Source of the DNA: Melanocharis versteri
Lineage: Eukaryota > Chordata > Aves > Passeriformes > Melanocharitidae
Assembly (NCBI GenBank): GCA_013397845.1
Contig: VZTG01003728.1
Location: 1,792,084 to 1,856,083 of the forward strand
Direction: 5' to 3'
DNA: 64,000 nt
Shown: positions 34,776 to 46,130 of the stretch, piece after piece
Numbering within the stretch: position 1 is the stretch's first letter
Layout of the letters: every line of letters starts with the position of its first letter
The notes under the pieces: model-generated
The model's database searches: none
Seen by the model: the letters and a program-made list of their open reading frames with translations, nothing else
What the model was told of the DNA's origin: nothing
Translations under genes and position numbers: made by a program

Positions 34776-37700
34776 ATTCTGGAATATATTTGCAATATGA
34801 TGTTGTATTATATATATCTGTAGCAGAGACCTGAGGCAGTGAAGGTCCACATTAGGACACCTGTTTGATCCAAAAAGCAGTATAGGTGCATTGTGCCAAA
34901 GCTAATTAGGCTAGAATTAGCTTGCACTGAGCACTTTACTGTATCTTGTCTAGAGGCTCCCATGATTCATAGCTCAGGGCCTCTGGTGTTACTTAAAAGA
35001 AACTTTTTGTCTTCTCTTAAGTTAAATCATTCTCGCAATATTTTACATCCACTTTGGGAAGACTAGATATCTAGATTTTTAGAACTCTTTGGGAAGGTTT
35101 TCTCAAGGGTTTAGAAGAGAGTCTCAGATTTGCAGCCTTGTTTAAAACATGTCAGAGGCTCTTCTTTATAAATGTGAGTGAACGTAACTTTACAAGGAAG
35201 ATAGTACAAGTTACAGCTTTTACACAGTACCTACCTTGAGCCCTTCTCTCTTTGTTGTTTGTATTGGTGTTTGGCTGAAGCAATTAAAATTCTTGTGTGT
35301 TAGTCTCCTTAAATTTAAGGTTGGTATGAAGAAATGCTTCACATAATTTGAAAGAACTTATAAAAATAAAGAAACTCCTCCTTAACCTTGAAGATCCAGT
35401 GCTTTAAATGTGAGTGCAGGTTTCCATGTCAGCAATGGTTAGCCCATATTCTGCTAATAATTCATGGCAGCCTTGGGAATTAAGCACTGGTCGAAGCTAG
35501 TAGAGGATCAGACAGGGCCTTCTGTTGCTATTGCTATAGCTATGTAAATTAGTTCAAAATATTAAGTTACTTTGTGTGTGGCACTGCTTGTCTTTGAAAC
35601 AAATATTTCTATATACCTCAACTTTACAGATCTAAAATACTCTGAGTTCAAAGAAGAATGCATTTATGTGCTGTCACTGTTCTATGTTGTAATCTGTCAT
35701 ACAAAACACTATACAATTTATAACTAGAAATGTTGCATTCACAAGAAAAGATAAAGAATTTTGCTTAGCCAAATATATACTGAACTTTTTCTTCTCTCAT
35801 TTACAGTGGTCACTTAAAATTTCTAAATTAACTATATATGTGGTATATAAAGATTATTCCAGAGCTCGAAAAATAAAAAAATAAGTTAAGATTAAAAAAA
35901 AATAGATTCTTTTTTTCTTTTCTTTTTGAATAGAAAATGTTTTGCCCTCTTCCTGCATGATCATTAAGCATTTAAATGGTCTTGGAAACAAGCAAAAAAG
36001 TTTGATCATGTCAGTATGATAATGTATTGTATCCTCTTAAAACAGCATAAACATGCATCTTTGATGTCTGTGTGTTCTGGTAGATCATCCAGCAGATTGA
36101 AAACTGTGGAATGAGGAGGGCAGAGAGAGAGAGGAAAGAAAGAGAATTAGAAGGAAAACCAAGTGAGTTCCTATCACACTTGGAAGAAACCAAAGGGAAT
36201 AACCGGAAATATTGAAATGAAAATTAGCTGTTCCAACCAGTATCTTCAAAGTATCTTAAAAATGTCAATTTATAGTATTAAATAAAGTATATGATGCAAT
36301 TTGGCCCAGAGGGGAAAAGAAAAAGTTTCTAAGTCATATTAGCAAACCAGCTCTCGCCTTGCTTCTGTAATTTTGTCTTTGTAGTCACTTTCTGCATGAT
36401 AGTTATGCAGAGAACTTACTGATAATAAAATATACCTCAAGGATGAATGAGTGGATATTCATAGTAGGTCAGAATTTACATTTGTATAGATATGGAAAAG
36501 CCTGATTATTTGCAGGTATTTGCATTCTCAGGATAAAGGACTTGCTCTGGTTTTGTTGTAAAGAATTGCTCTGGTTTTGTTGTATCAGGATTTGAGTTTT
36601 GTGCATCTGAAAAAGTAATTCTCTGTTCCTGTGTCCCAGCTTGCTCTGCTTGAATGAAAGTATAGTTACCCAAAGTAGAATACAGATGTATTTACATTTT
36701 CAGGCAGTAACACAAACATTCTGCCCAAGCAGCATAGCTCCTGGCTTGTGTGCAGAGAACATGCTGTTCACTCAGGGCTCGCTGGAACTTGCTGTTCTCT
36801 GCATGAGAAATGATGGTGTCTTTTGCATCAAATAATTTGCTAGCAAGTTTTACCTGTCATGATGATTCGGAGAGCAAGCAAAGCTCAACCTTGGTGTAGC
36901 CTGGAATCTGAATTACAGCCTGTAGACAGTCTGCCAGCTTTCTTGATGCATCATATTCTAAATACGGTACCGTTTATATCTCCAGCTCTGACAAAGCTGA
37001 CCAAAACCTTTTTGAATTTTCATGGTCATAAGCTCTTGAGTAAGGACTGTAAATATATATTTTGCAGGTTGCCAAACTAAAAAATGAAATTATTCTAGTT
37101 CAGTAATGGATTTGAAAAGCTAAAGGGAGAAAAAGAGCTTTTTGTGTATTATATGTATTATATGTATGAAATTAGCTGTGTATAAATTTTTTATTAAAGT
37201 GAGGATGACAAAAATTGCATTTGATGAGTGTTTGGATGCGGTCTGAGGGCAAGATAGGAACTGAAGTGGGAGAAGGTGGAAGGTGGTTTTATGGCCTGTG
37301 ACAGAAAAGGATATAGATGGAATAAAGGGATTCTGCTGTATAAATCAAGCTGACAAAGCTTGAAAGCTGTTTTATACTCCGTTTCACTGGTAAACCAGAA
37401 TTTTGAGAACATAAGGGATGTGCATGCTGTGAAGCGTGATTAATCGAATCTATGTCTGTCTGTGGTTGTAGTTATCCTGAACAGTTTTCCCTAATCATTT
37501 CTGGTTAGTTAAGAAAAATTGCATTTGACCTCAGTACATAAATGTCTGACACAGTAGGGGAAAGCAATACAACTGATTTTGCTATGAACGGTTTCAATAC
37601 GTGACTCAATCAGTATTAGGTGATAGCTATATTTCCCCTAAGGCAGCACATTTTGCAAATGCAATGAAAAATAACAGTGTTTTGTTAATTTTATCTTTGA

Positions 37701-40384
37701 AATTTGAATACATAGGCCCTTTTTTAACATTAAGTTAAAACATATTTCTTTTTTATACCATTTAAAGTACTACATGTGATAATTTATGATGATTTACCCC
37801 CAAACCAGAGTCAGTGTGTGATTGTACATGTATATCAATTTATGTGCACAATTAAAAGTTGAATTTTTGATGCTGATTTTAAACATTGAATATAAAATTT
37901 CATTCAATCTGCATCAAAACATTTTAAATTTTTCTTTAAAATCCATATCTAACAGTTAAGATACTCAACGATAGTCTGTCTATTCCTTATCTTATTGTCT
38001 AGGCATCTTCTCCTTAAACTCTTTGAGCTCTGGGCATTGATGTCAAGGTTTGTAGTTTCATTAATTTATTGCCAAGGAGTCTGCACTGATTCTCATCCTA
38101 CTGTCTTGTCTTCTTTCTGGCTTCATGAGTAAATTGGTATAGAAATGAAGATATATTCATATGAGAATGTATTTTCTACTTTCTTTACACTCAGTACATG
38201 CCTACACTGATATAAAATTAGTGTGGTGATTAGACATTTATGTGCACGAACCATACTTTATACAAAGAAAATCTATAAAATGTAAATTATGCTTGAAAAA
38301 CCTCTTAAAATTAAATCAAGGGCTGAGGTTTTTAATATTTGCACTTTTCAGAATCTGAATACTGTATGCAGCTTCTGAACTCAGCTCATGTGGAGGTTTG
38401 AACATCTGTGGCTCACCCATGTAAACAGATGGTGAGATCTGTGATGTCCCAGGCACTTGTGGTGAAACGTGGTGTCTGGCAGAAATGTATTTGTGCATTC
38501 ACCTATCTCTGACCATTAAAACCACTGGCCTTGCTCCAGTCTTTTTGTATATGAAATTTCTAGAAGTGTGCTGCTCTTGATCTCCAGGGACATACAGTCT
38601 GTTATTTGCCTCTGTTACCTCCATATGGACACTTCCTATCAAGATATTTAATTACGAAGAGAGGGGAAGTTGTTAATCACTAACCTTTTTTTATAATGGA
38701 TTCCCAGTTACTGGATATAGCACAGCATATGTGTATACAGTAAATGAAACAATTTGCTAAGACCTGAAAACACCAGTTATCAATATAGTTCGAATTTAAT
38801 CAAAATTAAAAGTTATAGGAATATGTACCTAATGCCCTGTTTAATTGACATTGTGGGGTATTTTTATTTAAACATAAATCTCACCTTTGAAAATATTCTG
38901 TTGCTCTGAATAATCTCTTCAAGTTTATTTTGGATGAAGACAGCTACTCCCTATGACAAAACAAAGTCTGAAAACATAAATTGTGGTCATTACAACCATT
39001 TCCTGAAGCCTTCTCGCAGAAACAATACTAAGGCCCTTTATTCAAATATTCAGATTGAACTGCTTTTTCATACGCATAGCAATGCACAGCTAATACTAAT
39101 GAATAGGATAAGCCATGGGAAGAGATGATAGTCATAATACTGGTGTTCCCAAAAAGTGCAATACAGAATGATCAATGGCCAAGTATTTTTTCTGTTCAAG
39201 AGAAATAATGAAAGATTACCTTTAAAATCCAGGGAAAATATCACTGTAATGGGATGAATATAGCCTCTTATGTCCAGGTGTGGAGTGCAACAGGAAAATC
39301 CAGCAAGAGTAGAAAGGAAAAAAAAGTTTCCTGTAGGCTGTTTAGCAACACTTGTTGGCTTACTTGATAGGGTAGGAAATGAAGAGAGTAAAAGGTAGAA
39401 AATAATCCAGGAAATGTCTACTTTTGCAATATGTTAGACTAAAACATTTGAAGGTGATGTTTGTGGATAAAAGACCTGATTTTTCCTACATTATGTTCTT
39501 TCTGAACGTGCTGTTTCAACAAAGGAATGATTGCTTACTTTCGGATATTATTTCCTCTAGCTTCAGCTACTGATTCTTGGTGAGTCTTATTGCAGCTAAG
39601 AGCAAAATATCACCTTCAAACTCTGTTATTAACATGCGATAAAATCATTCTAAGTACTTTCCAGTCCTGGCTAAGATTCTAAGCTTTTTAATATAATCCC
39701 TGGGTTTAGATACTCTTCATCTATCTAAACTATGTCGAGCATTACTTTAAAATTCTTCTCTTCATTGAGGATGCTTTTCAAACTTAGAAAGTTTCCATGG
39801 CTCATTGAAGTTTCCGCTTTCAGAGATACTAAGCAATATAGCATGTTGGTAGTACTAGAGTTAGGATGGCCTGTTTGGGGAAAAAAACATACTTATTCTC
39901 TCTGGAATTTGCTCTTTCATGGTCATGGTTTGCTGCAAGTGGACCACTAAGAGTTATAACTGTACTTTGCTGATAGAAAGCAATGTCTGTTTTGCTCTTG
40001 TGACATTTTCTTTTTTCTTTTTAAAATTGGTATCTGTTTGCAGGACTCCAAAGTTAGAACCCTTAATAATTCAGGTATGAATTTCCCTATGAAATTAGGA
40101 CAATGCACTCACCCATGTTATGCAGCCCTGTGTTCCATGGTCCTAAATCAGTTCAGGCTTCATTCATTTATTTATCTCTCTCTCCACTCTCCATACCCAC
40201 CTCCCTCATGAAAAGTACCTAAAATGATGTTGAAATTATGCTTCCTTGCAGAAAATTTCCTGCATGTGAAATTTGAGTAGCATGAAACATGATACGTCCA
40301 GTATGCCCTGGAGTCTAGTGATGAGGGTACTTAAAGGTCAAACATCAACCCACGACAGTAAGAGGTGGGGAAGACAGACACAGT
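34776..40384. other. gene-free AT-rich stretch
   Basis: Unique-looking DNA with a short purine-rich GA run at about 36112-36155 and A/T-rich segments near 35850-35930 and 37720-37930. No gene or transposon was recognised. Confidence 0.5.
36542..36589. repeat. 24-bp tandem duplication
   Basis: TTGCTCTGGTTTTGTTGTA occurs at 36542 and again at 36566, giving a 24-bp period. The core is identical and the last bases of the unit differ (AAGAA against TCAGG). Confidence 0.85.
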
Positions 40385-40940
40385 GAAAACTTGTGTGTTC
40401 TTCCTACTGGGAACAGGTCCCACCATGTCCTGCCTTCCAGACCATGCTAGCTGGCAGAGCTAGTACAGTGCCAGGAAACATGTTTGTAGTTCCTGTAGTG
40501 GATCAGTGGTCCAGGGTTCAAACTTGCACCCCAGCCACACTTTGTTTGGCTTTTGGGAGTTCAGGTCTCTCCAGTGTGTTTACTCATCGAGATGCCGTGT
40601 TGCCTTTTGTCTGGGGAACTCCTCAGCCTGCTTCCTACACCAGCTGACCAGCTTCCTGGTCAGCTGCTCTGCTTGCTTGGAAAGGCAGGTCCTCCCCAGC
40701 CAACAGCCCTCTAGCTGTCCAGCGAAGGGCGGGTCTGTGAAGAAAACCCCACAGGTAAGAGGAAATGCTCTCTCCAGAGCAGGGACCGCACACGCCGGAT
40801 GCACGCTGCCAGGTGAACCCACTGCATGCTTTGTACAAAATTTGTATGTATTTGAGGGCTTTGGGCGTGGTCTGCAGCTGACTGAGTCCCCAGAGGTGTG
40901 GCTCCCGAACAGCCCCCTCTCTGCTTCAGTTGCACTGCTG
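40385..40940. other. GC-rich, CpG-containing block of unknown origin
   Basis: This block is clearly richer in G, C and CpG than its flanks (for example GAAGGGCGGG, ACCGCACACGCCGG and TTGGGCGTGG). Frames are long on both strands (40506-41027 plus, 173 codons; 40580-40822 minus, 80 codons) because T/A-rich stop codons are scarce. Neither frame shows a family I recognise. The minus-strand text has a basic/acidic run (KQAEQLTRKLVSWCRKQAEE) that looks helical but is short. It could be an unrecognised ERV segment, an old processed insertion or a distal regulatory element. The cause of the composition is undecided. Confidence 0.4.
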
Positions 40941-41830
40941 AAGGTTTGCTCTGGGAGTTTTGTGCAAAAAGATTTACGAAAACTGTTAGTTAAACACTGG
41001 ATTGAGACATTGCATGGGAAGCTGTAGATGAGCTCACAAGTTGTTTATGTTTACAACATATAGAGATAGCAAAAAAGAAAACAGCACAAAATATTTTAAA
41101 GTTTAAACAAGAAGTCAAGCTGATGGCTTTCAGTAGAATTGCCTGCTTGGAATTAGGTTCCAATGTAGTTCCTTGCTGTCTTGTATTAGTAGTGCATTTC
41201 AGATACTCAAAAGTCTGAAAAATGCATCTTTTGCCTACTTTTGTGCCTTGCAGTATATTTATATTAAAGTCTGCAGGTTTTTTTTCTGTTCATCATAGGG
41301 ATAACCCATGACAACTTGACGTCCAGGAATTTTTTCAGCACTTTATATTTTCTTAGTCTGTTATTGATTTGATTATATGTCTAACTATTCAATATTATAT
41401 ATGCACTTTAATTTGGATAAAGTTGTTCTCTCATGTGGGAAAAAAATACTATCATTTTGCTTCAGGGAATTGTTTGATATGTGCATTAAATCAAAATTTA
41501 AAAATTTGGATTGGTGATTCCTTAGGACATCAGAAATTATGTTGTTTGAGAGAGTTAATCCATGAACAGACAGGCTCTAAAAATATAAATACACACACAC
41601 AAACATACAATACACAAATATACCACTGAATGAAAAAAACCTGAACCCAAATCTGAACCCTACTGTTGAAGAACCAATCTTACAGGTACCAATTTATGTG
41701 TAAATTCTTGCTGACAGACAGTGAAAATGTTTCAAAGTGTGCTGTACTCTGTGATGATTGGATATTCACTAGTGACTAAATTTAATGGCAACTGATTTGG
41801 AAGGCAAACCATGTAATTACGACAGAATGA

Positions 41831-41850
41831 TAATTTATAGTAATTTATAG
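41831..41850. repeat. 10-bp tandem duplication
   Basis: TAATTTATAG is repeated exactly (41831-41840 and 41841-41850), immediately before the CTT array. Confidence 0.9.
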
Positions 41851-41854
41851 GTTT

Positions 41855-41888
41855 TCTTCTTCTTCTTCTTCTTCTCCTTCTTCTTCTT
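41855..41888. repeat. CTT/AAG trinucleotide microsatellite
   Basis: About eleven TTC units with one CTCC interruption. The strand is all pyrimidine, so it can form triplex-type DNA and is probably length-polymorphic. Confidence 0.9.
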
Positions 41889-42764
41889 TTTTCCCTAGTT
41901 GCTACTTAAACTCATTTTCTCATCATTCAGATTTCTAAGTCATCCACTGTCAAACAATAATTCTGGAATTCAATTACACTTTTACTAATAAAATTCAGTG
42001 AAAGAGCTTATATAAAACCATACAAACCATGAAATTGCAAATAGTCTATCTTAAAAGCAGCATAATGCTAAAATCATTTGTAATATCAATCCATTAATGA
42101 AAGTACAATTTAACTTGATAATTCTAAATGTTTAAACAAAGCCAGTTCCATGACAAGATTTTGCCTAGAACTAGATTTGAAGAAGTATAAACCAGTGTTG
42201 GATTGTGACATATTGCACAGCCAGTCCCTGCTAATTTCAATTTAAATCTTCGAAAGCAGAATGCAGGTAAAACACGAGACTGTAGCAAAATTTTAGGACT
42301 CCTACTGTCAGTTACTCCTGTGCAGATGATTCACAAAGGGAAAAGAAAACAGATGTGGTCAGCGGTTTCATCTGCATTTGCTGCCTTGGGACAGTCCCAT
42401 CTGTGGATGCTGGAATTCTGGGTTAGTTTTCAGGTTTTCTAGTGTATAATGGTTCAGCCTGGAGACGTTTCCGGGGAGAATTTTTATTATTTAGGAATAT
42501 TTGCAGAGATAGTTAAAAGCACATTCCTATATGCTTCACTTACACAAATTTTCTTTTTGCTTTCTCCATATTAACTGAACTCTTTGGCTAACCTGTATCC
42601 CAAAAATTCAATTTGAACTACACATCTGTTAAGGGAAATTTCACTCCAAACAAATGAAACTTGGTAAAATTTACCAGAAACTGAAAATATGTTCATGTGA
42701 GAAGAAGAGTAAAGGAATTTTTATCTAAGAAGTGTAGCTGGAGGGTGTTTAGCAGCCCTTATGT

Positions 42765-43125
42765 TATGAACCTTGTGTGGCTGTACCCATAAGGATGACA
42801 AGGCATCGGTCTCTTCAGAGGGGAAGGGGAACCCCTGGTGCAGCCTAAAGTCACAGTGGAGCTGGGTAAGGTGGCAGCAGCTTCACAGTGAGGAACTGCA
42901 GCAGCTGTGGCTGTGGCAGGATTTGCTGTCTTGCTGCCTTCTGTACTGGGAGGTGCTTTACACACTCATCCTGAAACAGGACAGGCGTGTGTTTGTTGTT
43001 GTCTGACAAATCATGTCTGTGTACCAGCATTAGCCTGGCCTGAGATGCAGCTGACCATCTGGACCCTGAATTTCTAAAGGATTCTTTCCAAATCAGGCTT
43101 AGCATTCCCCTCTGCTCCATATTCA
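42765..43125. other. GC-enriched block of unknown origin
   Basis: A locally G/C-richer stretch with repeated CAGC and GTGG motifs (for example GGTGGCAGCAGCTTCACAG and CTGCAGCAGCTGTGGCTGTG). Short frames occur on both strands (77, 68 and 91 codons) without family resemblance. No transposon signature is recognised. Confidence 0.35.
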
Positions 43126-43844
43126 TCTGGTTTTAATTCTGTTTCTTGGGAAATATGTTGCTGATATGTGCTGGGTAGATCCTGTACAGCAGGAAGTTTT
43201 CACCTTCATGTTTTAAAGAGCAAATTATAATTTTTAATCTAAGTGTTTGAGGATTTTTTAAAAGATTTTCTAGACAAACTGCAATAAAAACATGGTTGTG
43301 AATTGAAAAAAAAATTTAAGAGCTTTGCACAAGCTTTTCAGAGGAAATGAAAGTTTTAAATTCAAGTTTATGTGTTTAAATCCTTACAGCCTTTCTTTCT
43401 ATATGTAAATGACTATGTTATATAAATGGTGTAAATATTAAGTACTATTATTGTGATACTTGTATTAGTTTTGTTTTAAAACCACTGAGCAAAATACAAA
43501 ATAATATTTTTTTTCCTGCTTCAATACTGGTTGAATGATAAAAGGGAACTGTATATACAGTTTGGCTAAATGAAGACAGATTTGTGGACACAGTTCCCTA
43601 GGTCCAACTTCTCCTTTCCAAAGCAAAGTCAGGAATGAATCTTCCTTTTCAAATACATGCCAAAGCTACTGAAAGATATAAAATGCATAGGGTTCTTTCA
43701 GCTCCTTAAGAGAACTTACGTTTTGTTGAAAAACTGAGTAATGCTTACAACACTTAGAGTTGCATGTGCAAACTAAAATTGTACATTCTTTGTTATCGTA
43801 TTTTGTGCCTAGCAATCTCCTGTTTGATTTCAATTACAATAGAG

Positions 43845-43985
43845 AGGATCACAGCGTAGTCGTGTCTGGATGGCTCCTCCGGAGATCATTTAGCCCAATC
43901 CCTTTCATTACCTAGACAGGGTTGGCCAGATCTGTGTCCAGTCAGGTAGTTCCCTTAACATTTCTGAATACTTTAGTTTCTTTTG
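43845..43985 (-). mobile_element. old CR1 3' tail, minus strand
   Basis: On the plus strand GAGGATCACAGCGTAGTCG stands for the reversed octamers. Then CTCCTCCGGAGATCATTTAG and CCCAATCCCTTTCATTACC follow, with the late TTCCCTTAACATTTCTGAATA. This is the order of an avian CR1 3' end (octamers, then GGAGATCATCTAGTCCAACCC, then the late stretch TCTCTGAATATC), but with many substitutions. Only about 140 bp remain. It is clearly older than the CR1 at 23813. Confidence 0.65.
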
Positions 43986-45164
43986 CTAATTTTTTTTTAA
44001 TTATCAAAATATTTTTCCAAATTAAGTTCAGCATGTAAAATTACCTGTCATAGTCTGTTTACCTAGATTAGACTTTCTTTGGTGGGAAAATAACTTCTTT
44101 GAGATGATTTTTCTCTAAAAAGTATGTCCTTCTTTCACATCAGGAACACAAAAAGCTCTCAGGCTTTGGAAACAGGAAAGTTTGAAAGTTCTTTTAAAAG
44201 AAAATTTGAAATAAGAGGATTGCCTCGGGGCTCACCCAGTTATCACAAACACAGCACTATGTCTACAAAATAATCAAGGTGATCTACAACAAATAATAGG
44301 GAATCTTGACTAAGGCAGCAAAAACTGGGGAAAACAGGGAAGAAAAAGAACCTGTATCCAAGTTTGTCCCCAAACAGTTTGTAGATTAAAGGTTATTTTC
44401 ATTAAGGAATGTACTAGTGGAAGCAGCAGACTTGCTATTTATTGACAAAAAGATAAAAGCCCTTCAGGTCTTTGCAAGTATTTCTATAGTAAAAATACAC
44501 ATTGACAAATTGAGAAGAATGGAGAAGAAAATACTTGGATATTTACCTATGGTGGAGTGTAAGCACTGCCTATCCTAGTTTGTTCTTTACTTGTGTTTTT
44601 CTTCCTTTACTGAATGTTTGTGTATTGCACAGATGTTGGCATTTCTAACTTTCACGTTAATCTCAATGTGCCCTTTGTCTAACTTTGTGTCAATGCAATG
44701 GAATGGGGATCTAGAGGTAGAAATGCATGGGATAAATCTCTTGAACAGTAGCAGGTAATGTAAATAGAGTATTTTTTATGTGTTTACATTAAAAGTTACA
44801 GGCATTTGGAGTCTACTATAGTGTAAAATAGAAAATCAAATGAAAGACTGAGCACCATGATCTTTCCAGATGTCTTTGTCATGAAGAGAACTCACTAGCT
44901 GGGAGGAAATCAATGTCCTTCAAGGATGCCTCATATCATTCAGGTAGTGTCTTCTAAAGTTTATGAATTAACCCATAAATATTTGGCACTGTCTGTGCCC
45001 CAGCTGTGTTTTGCAGAAAGTTTTGCAGGATTTTTTTCTTTTATGTTAGGCCACTTCTCTTGCTGCCAAAGTGTCTTAGAGAGCTTGCTGTACTGCTATC
45101 ACAATAATAGGTAGGATTGTTTTTGTGCTTAGATGTGTTTGGGCTCATGTTCCCCTCAGTGGAA
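43986..45164. other. gene-free AT-rich stretch
   Basis: Nothing recognisable. A short frame at 44926-45114 (62 codons) has no family resemblance. Confidence 0.5.
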
Positions 45165-46130
45165 TAGTGTTCACAATCCCTCTGGGCTATCTGGGCTTGT
45201 GAGCTGCCACCCTTATAGTGTGCCTGCTGTCCCTGGCTGGTGCTGGCTGTGGAAACAGCGCTGCTCTGCCCCTGAGCCTCCTTGCACCCTCAGCGTGTCC
45301 TGCCAAAGATGCAAAGTGCCTGCCTGATCTTGTCTGGCAGCAGAAGCAAGAAAGCAGAGAAAGCCCATGGGGGCAGTGGGAGATGGGAGGTAAGGGCCTC
45401 CCAGGGCTGTCCTTGAAGGCTGAAAAGTCATCAACCAGCCCTGAGGGTTGTCTCTGCCGCCTCTATCATTCCACTCCCCTGGACAGCCAGCATGACTTGG
45501 CATAGCGCAGGGTACCTGCATGAGGGGTTAGGGAGGGTAGAAGAACAGGCCAGAGGTGCCACTGGTGCCCACAGTTCTGGGACAGCCACTGTGAGGAACC
45601 ACGGCCCTACCCAGCCAATGTTCTCCCCAAATACAGCACTCCTAGTGTAGGATCACATCCTTGCCTCGCGTGTGCCCACCAGGGCTCTGGACTAAAAGCC
45701 ACAGTAAGAGCAGAGAGGGCAGTGCCATGGCAGATGATTCTCAGAGGTGTCACAGGGTTCAGGCGAGGACACCAGATGCTGCAAAGCTGGAAAGACCCTG
45801 CTTCAGAGGACCTTGTCCTCTTTTTGTGGCCTGGTGTGGATGGTTTAACCTCAGGCCAGATTCCATGGTGAGAACCCAGTGACCAGTGAACACAAGGGCC
45901 TGGCACTGGGGCAGTGGGACCATGCAGGCGGGGAATCCTGCTGGCTTCCTTGGTGTGAAGAAGAGCCTTGACTCAGCTTCTCTGAGGGCTGTCGTGGGAG
46001 AAGGACTCACCTATGATGTCCACTGGGAAAGCCCCACAGAACGCAGAGAATGATTGAGACAGGAAGTGTTGTCTTGTGCAGCCACCTGCTCAGGCAGGGC
46101 CTCTTACAGCCAGTTAACCAGGACCATGAA
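45165..46130. other. GC-rich block of about 1 kb, unidentified
   Basis: A sharp rise in G and C content compared with both sides. Frames of 60 to 102 codons occur on both strands and overlap one another, which is what composition alone gives. I looked for CR1 octamers, LTR termini, splice-like boundaries and recognisable protein signatures and found none that hold. The edges are not marked by a direct repeat that I can see. Options are an unrecognised ERV internal or LTR segment, a decayed processed pseudogene, or an unmethylated regulatory island, although CpG itself is scarce. Confidence 0.35.

Larger units (their letters stand above)
40941..42764. other. gene-free AT-rich stretch with microsatellites
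   Basis: Unique-looking sequence with a short CA-rich run (41590-41622), one 10-bp duplication and a CTT array, listed separately. No gene was recognised. Confidence 0.5.

Noticed and set aside
40505..40540. tRNA-like T-arm text (GGGTTCAAACTTGCACCCC)
   Set aside because: No matching acceptor stem, D-arm or anticodon arm upstream, and the loop does not fit a canonical T-loop.
40506..41027. 173-codon plus-strand frame in a GC-rich block
   Set aside because: Frames are long on both strands here because stop codons are rare in GC-rich DNA. No recognisable domain.
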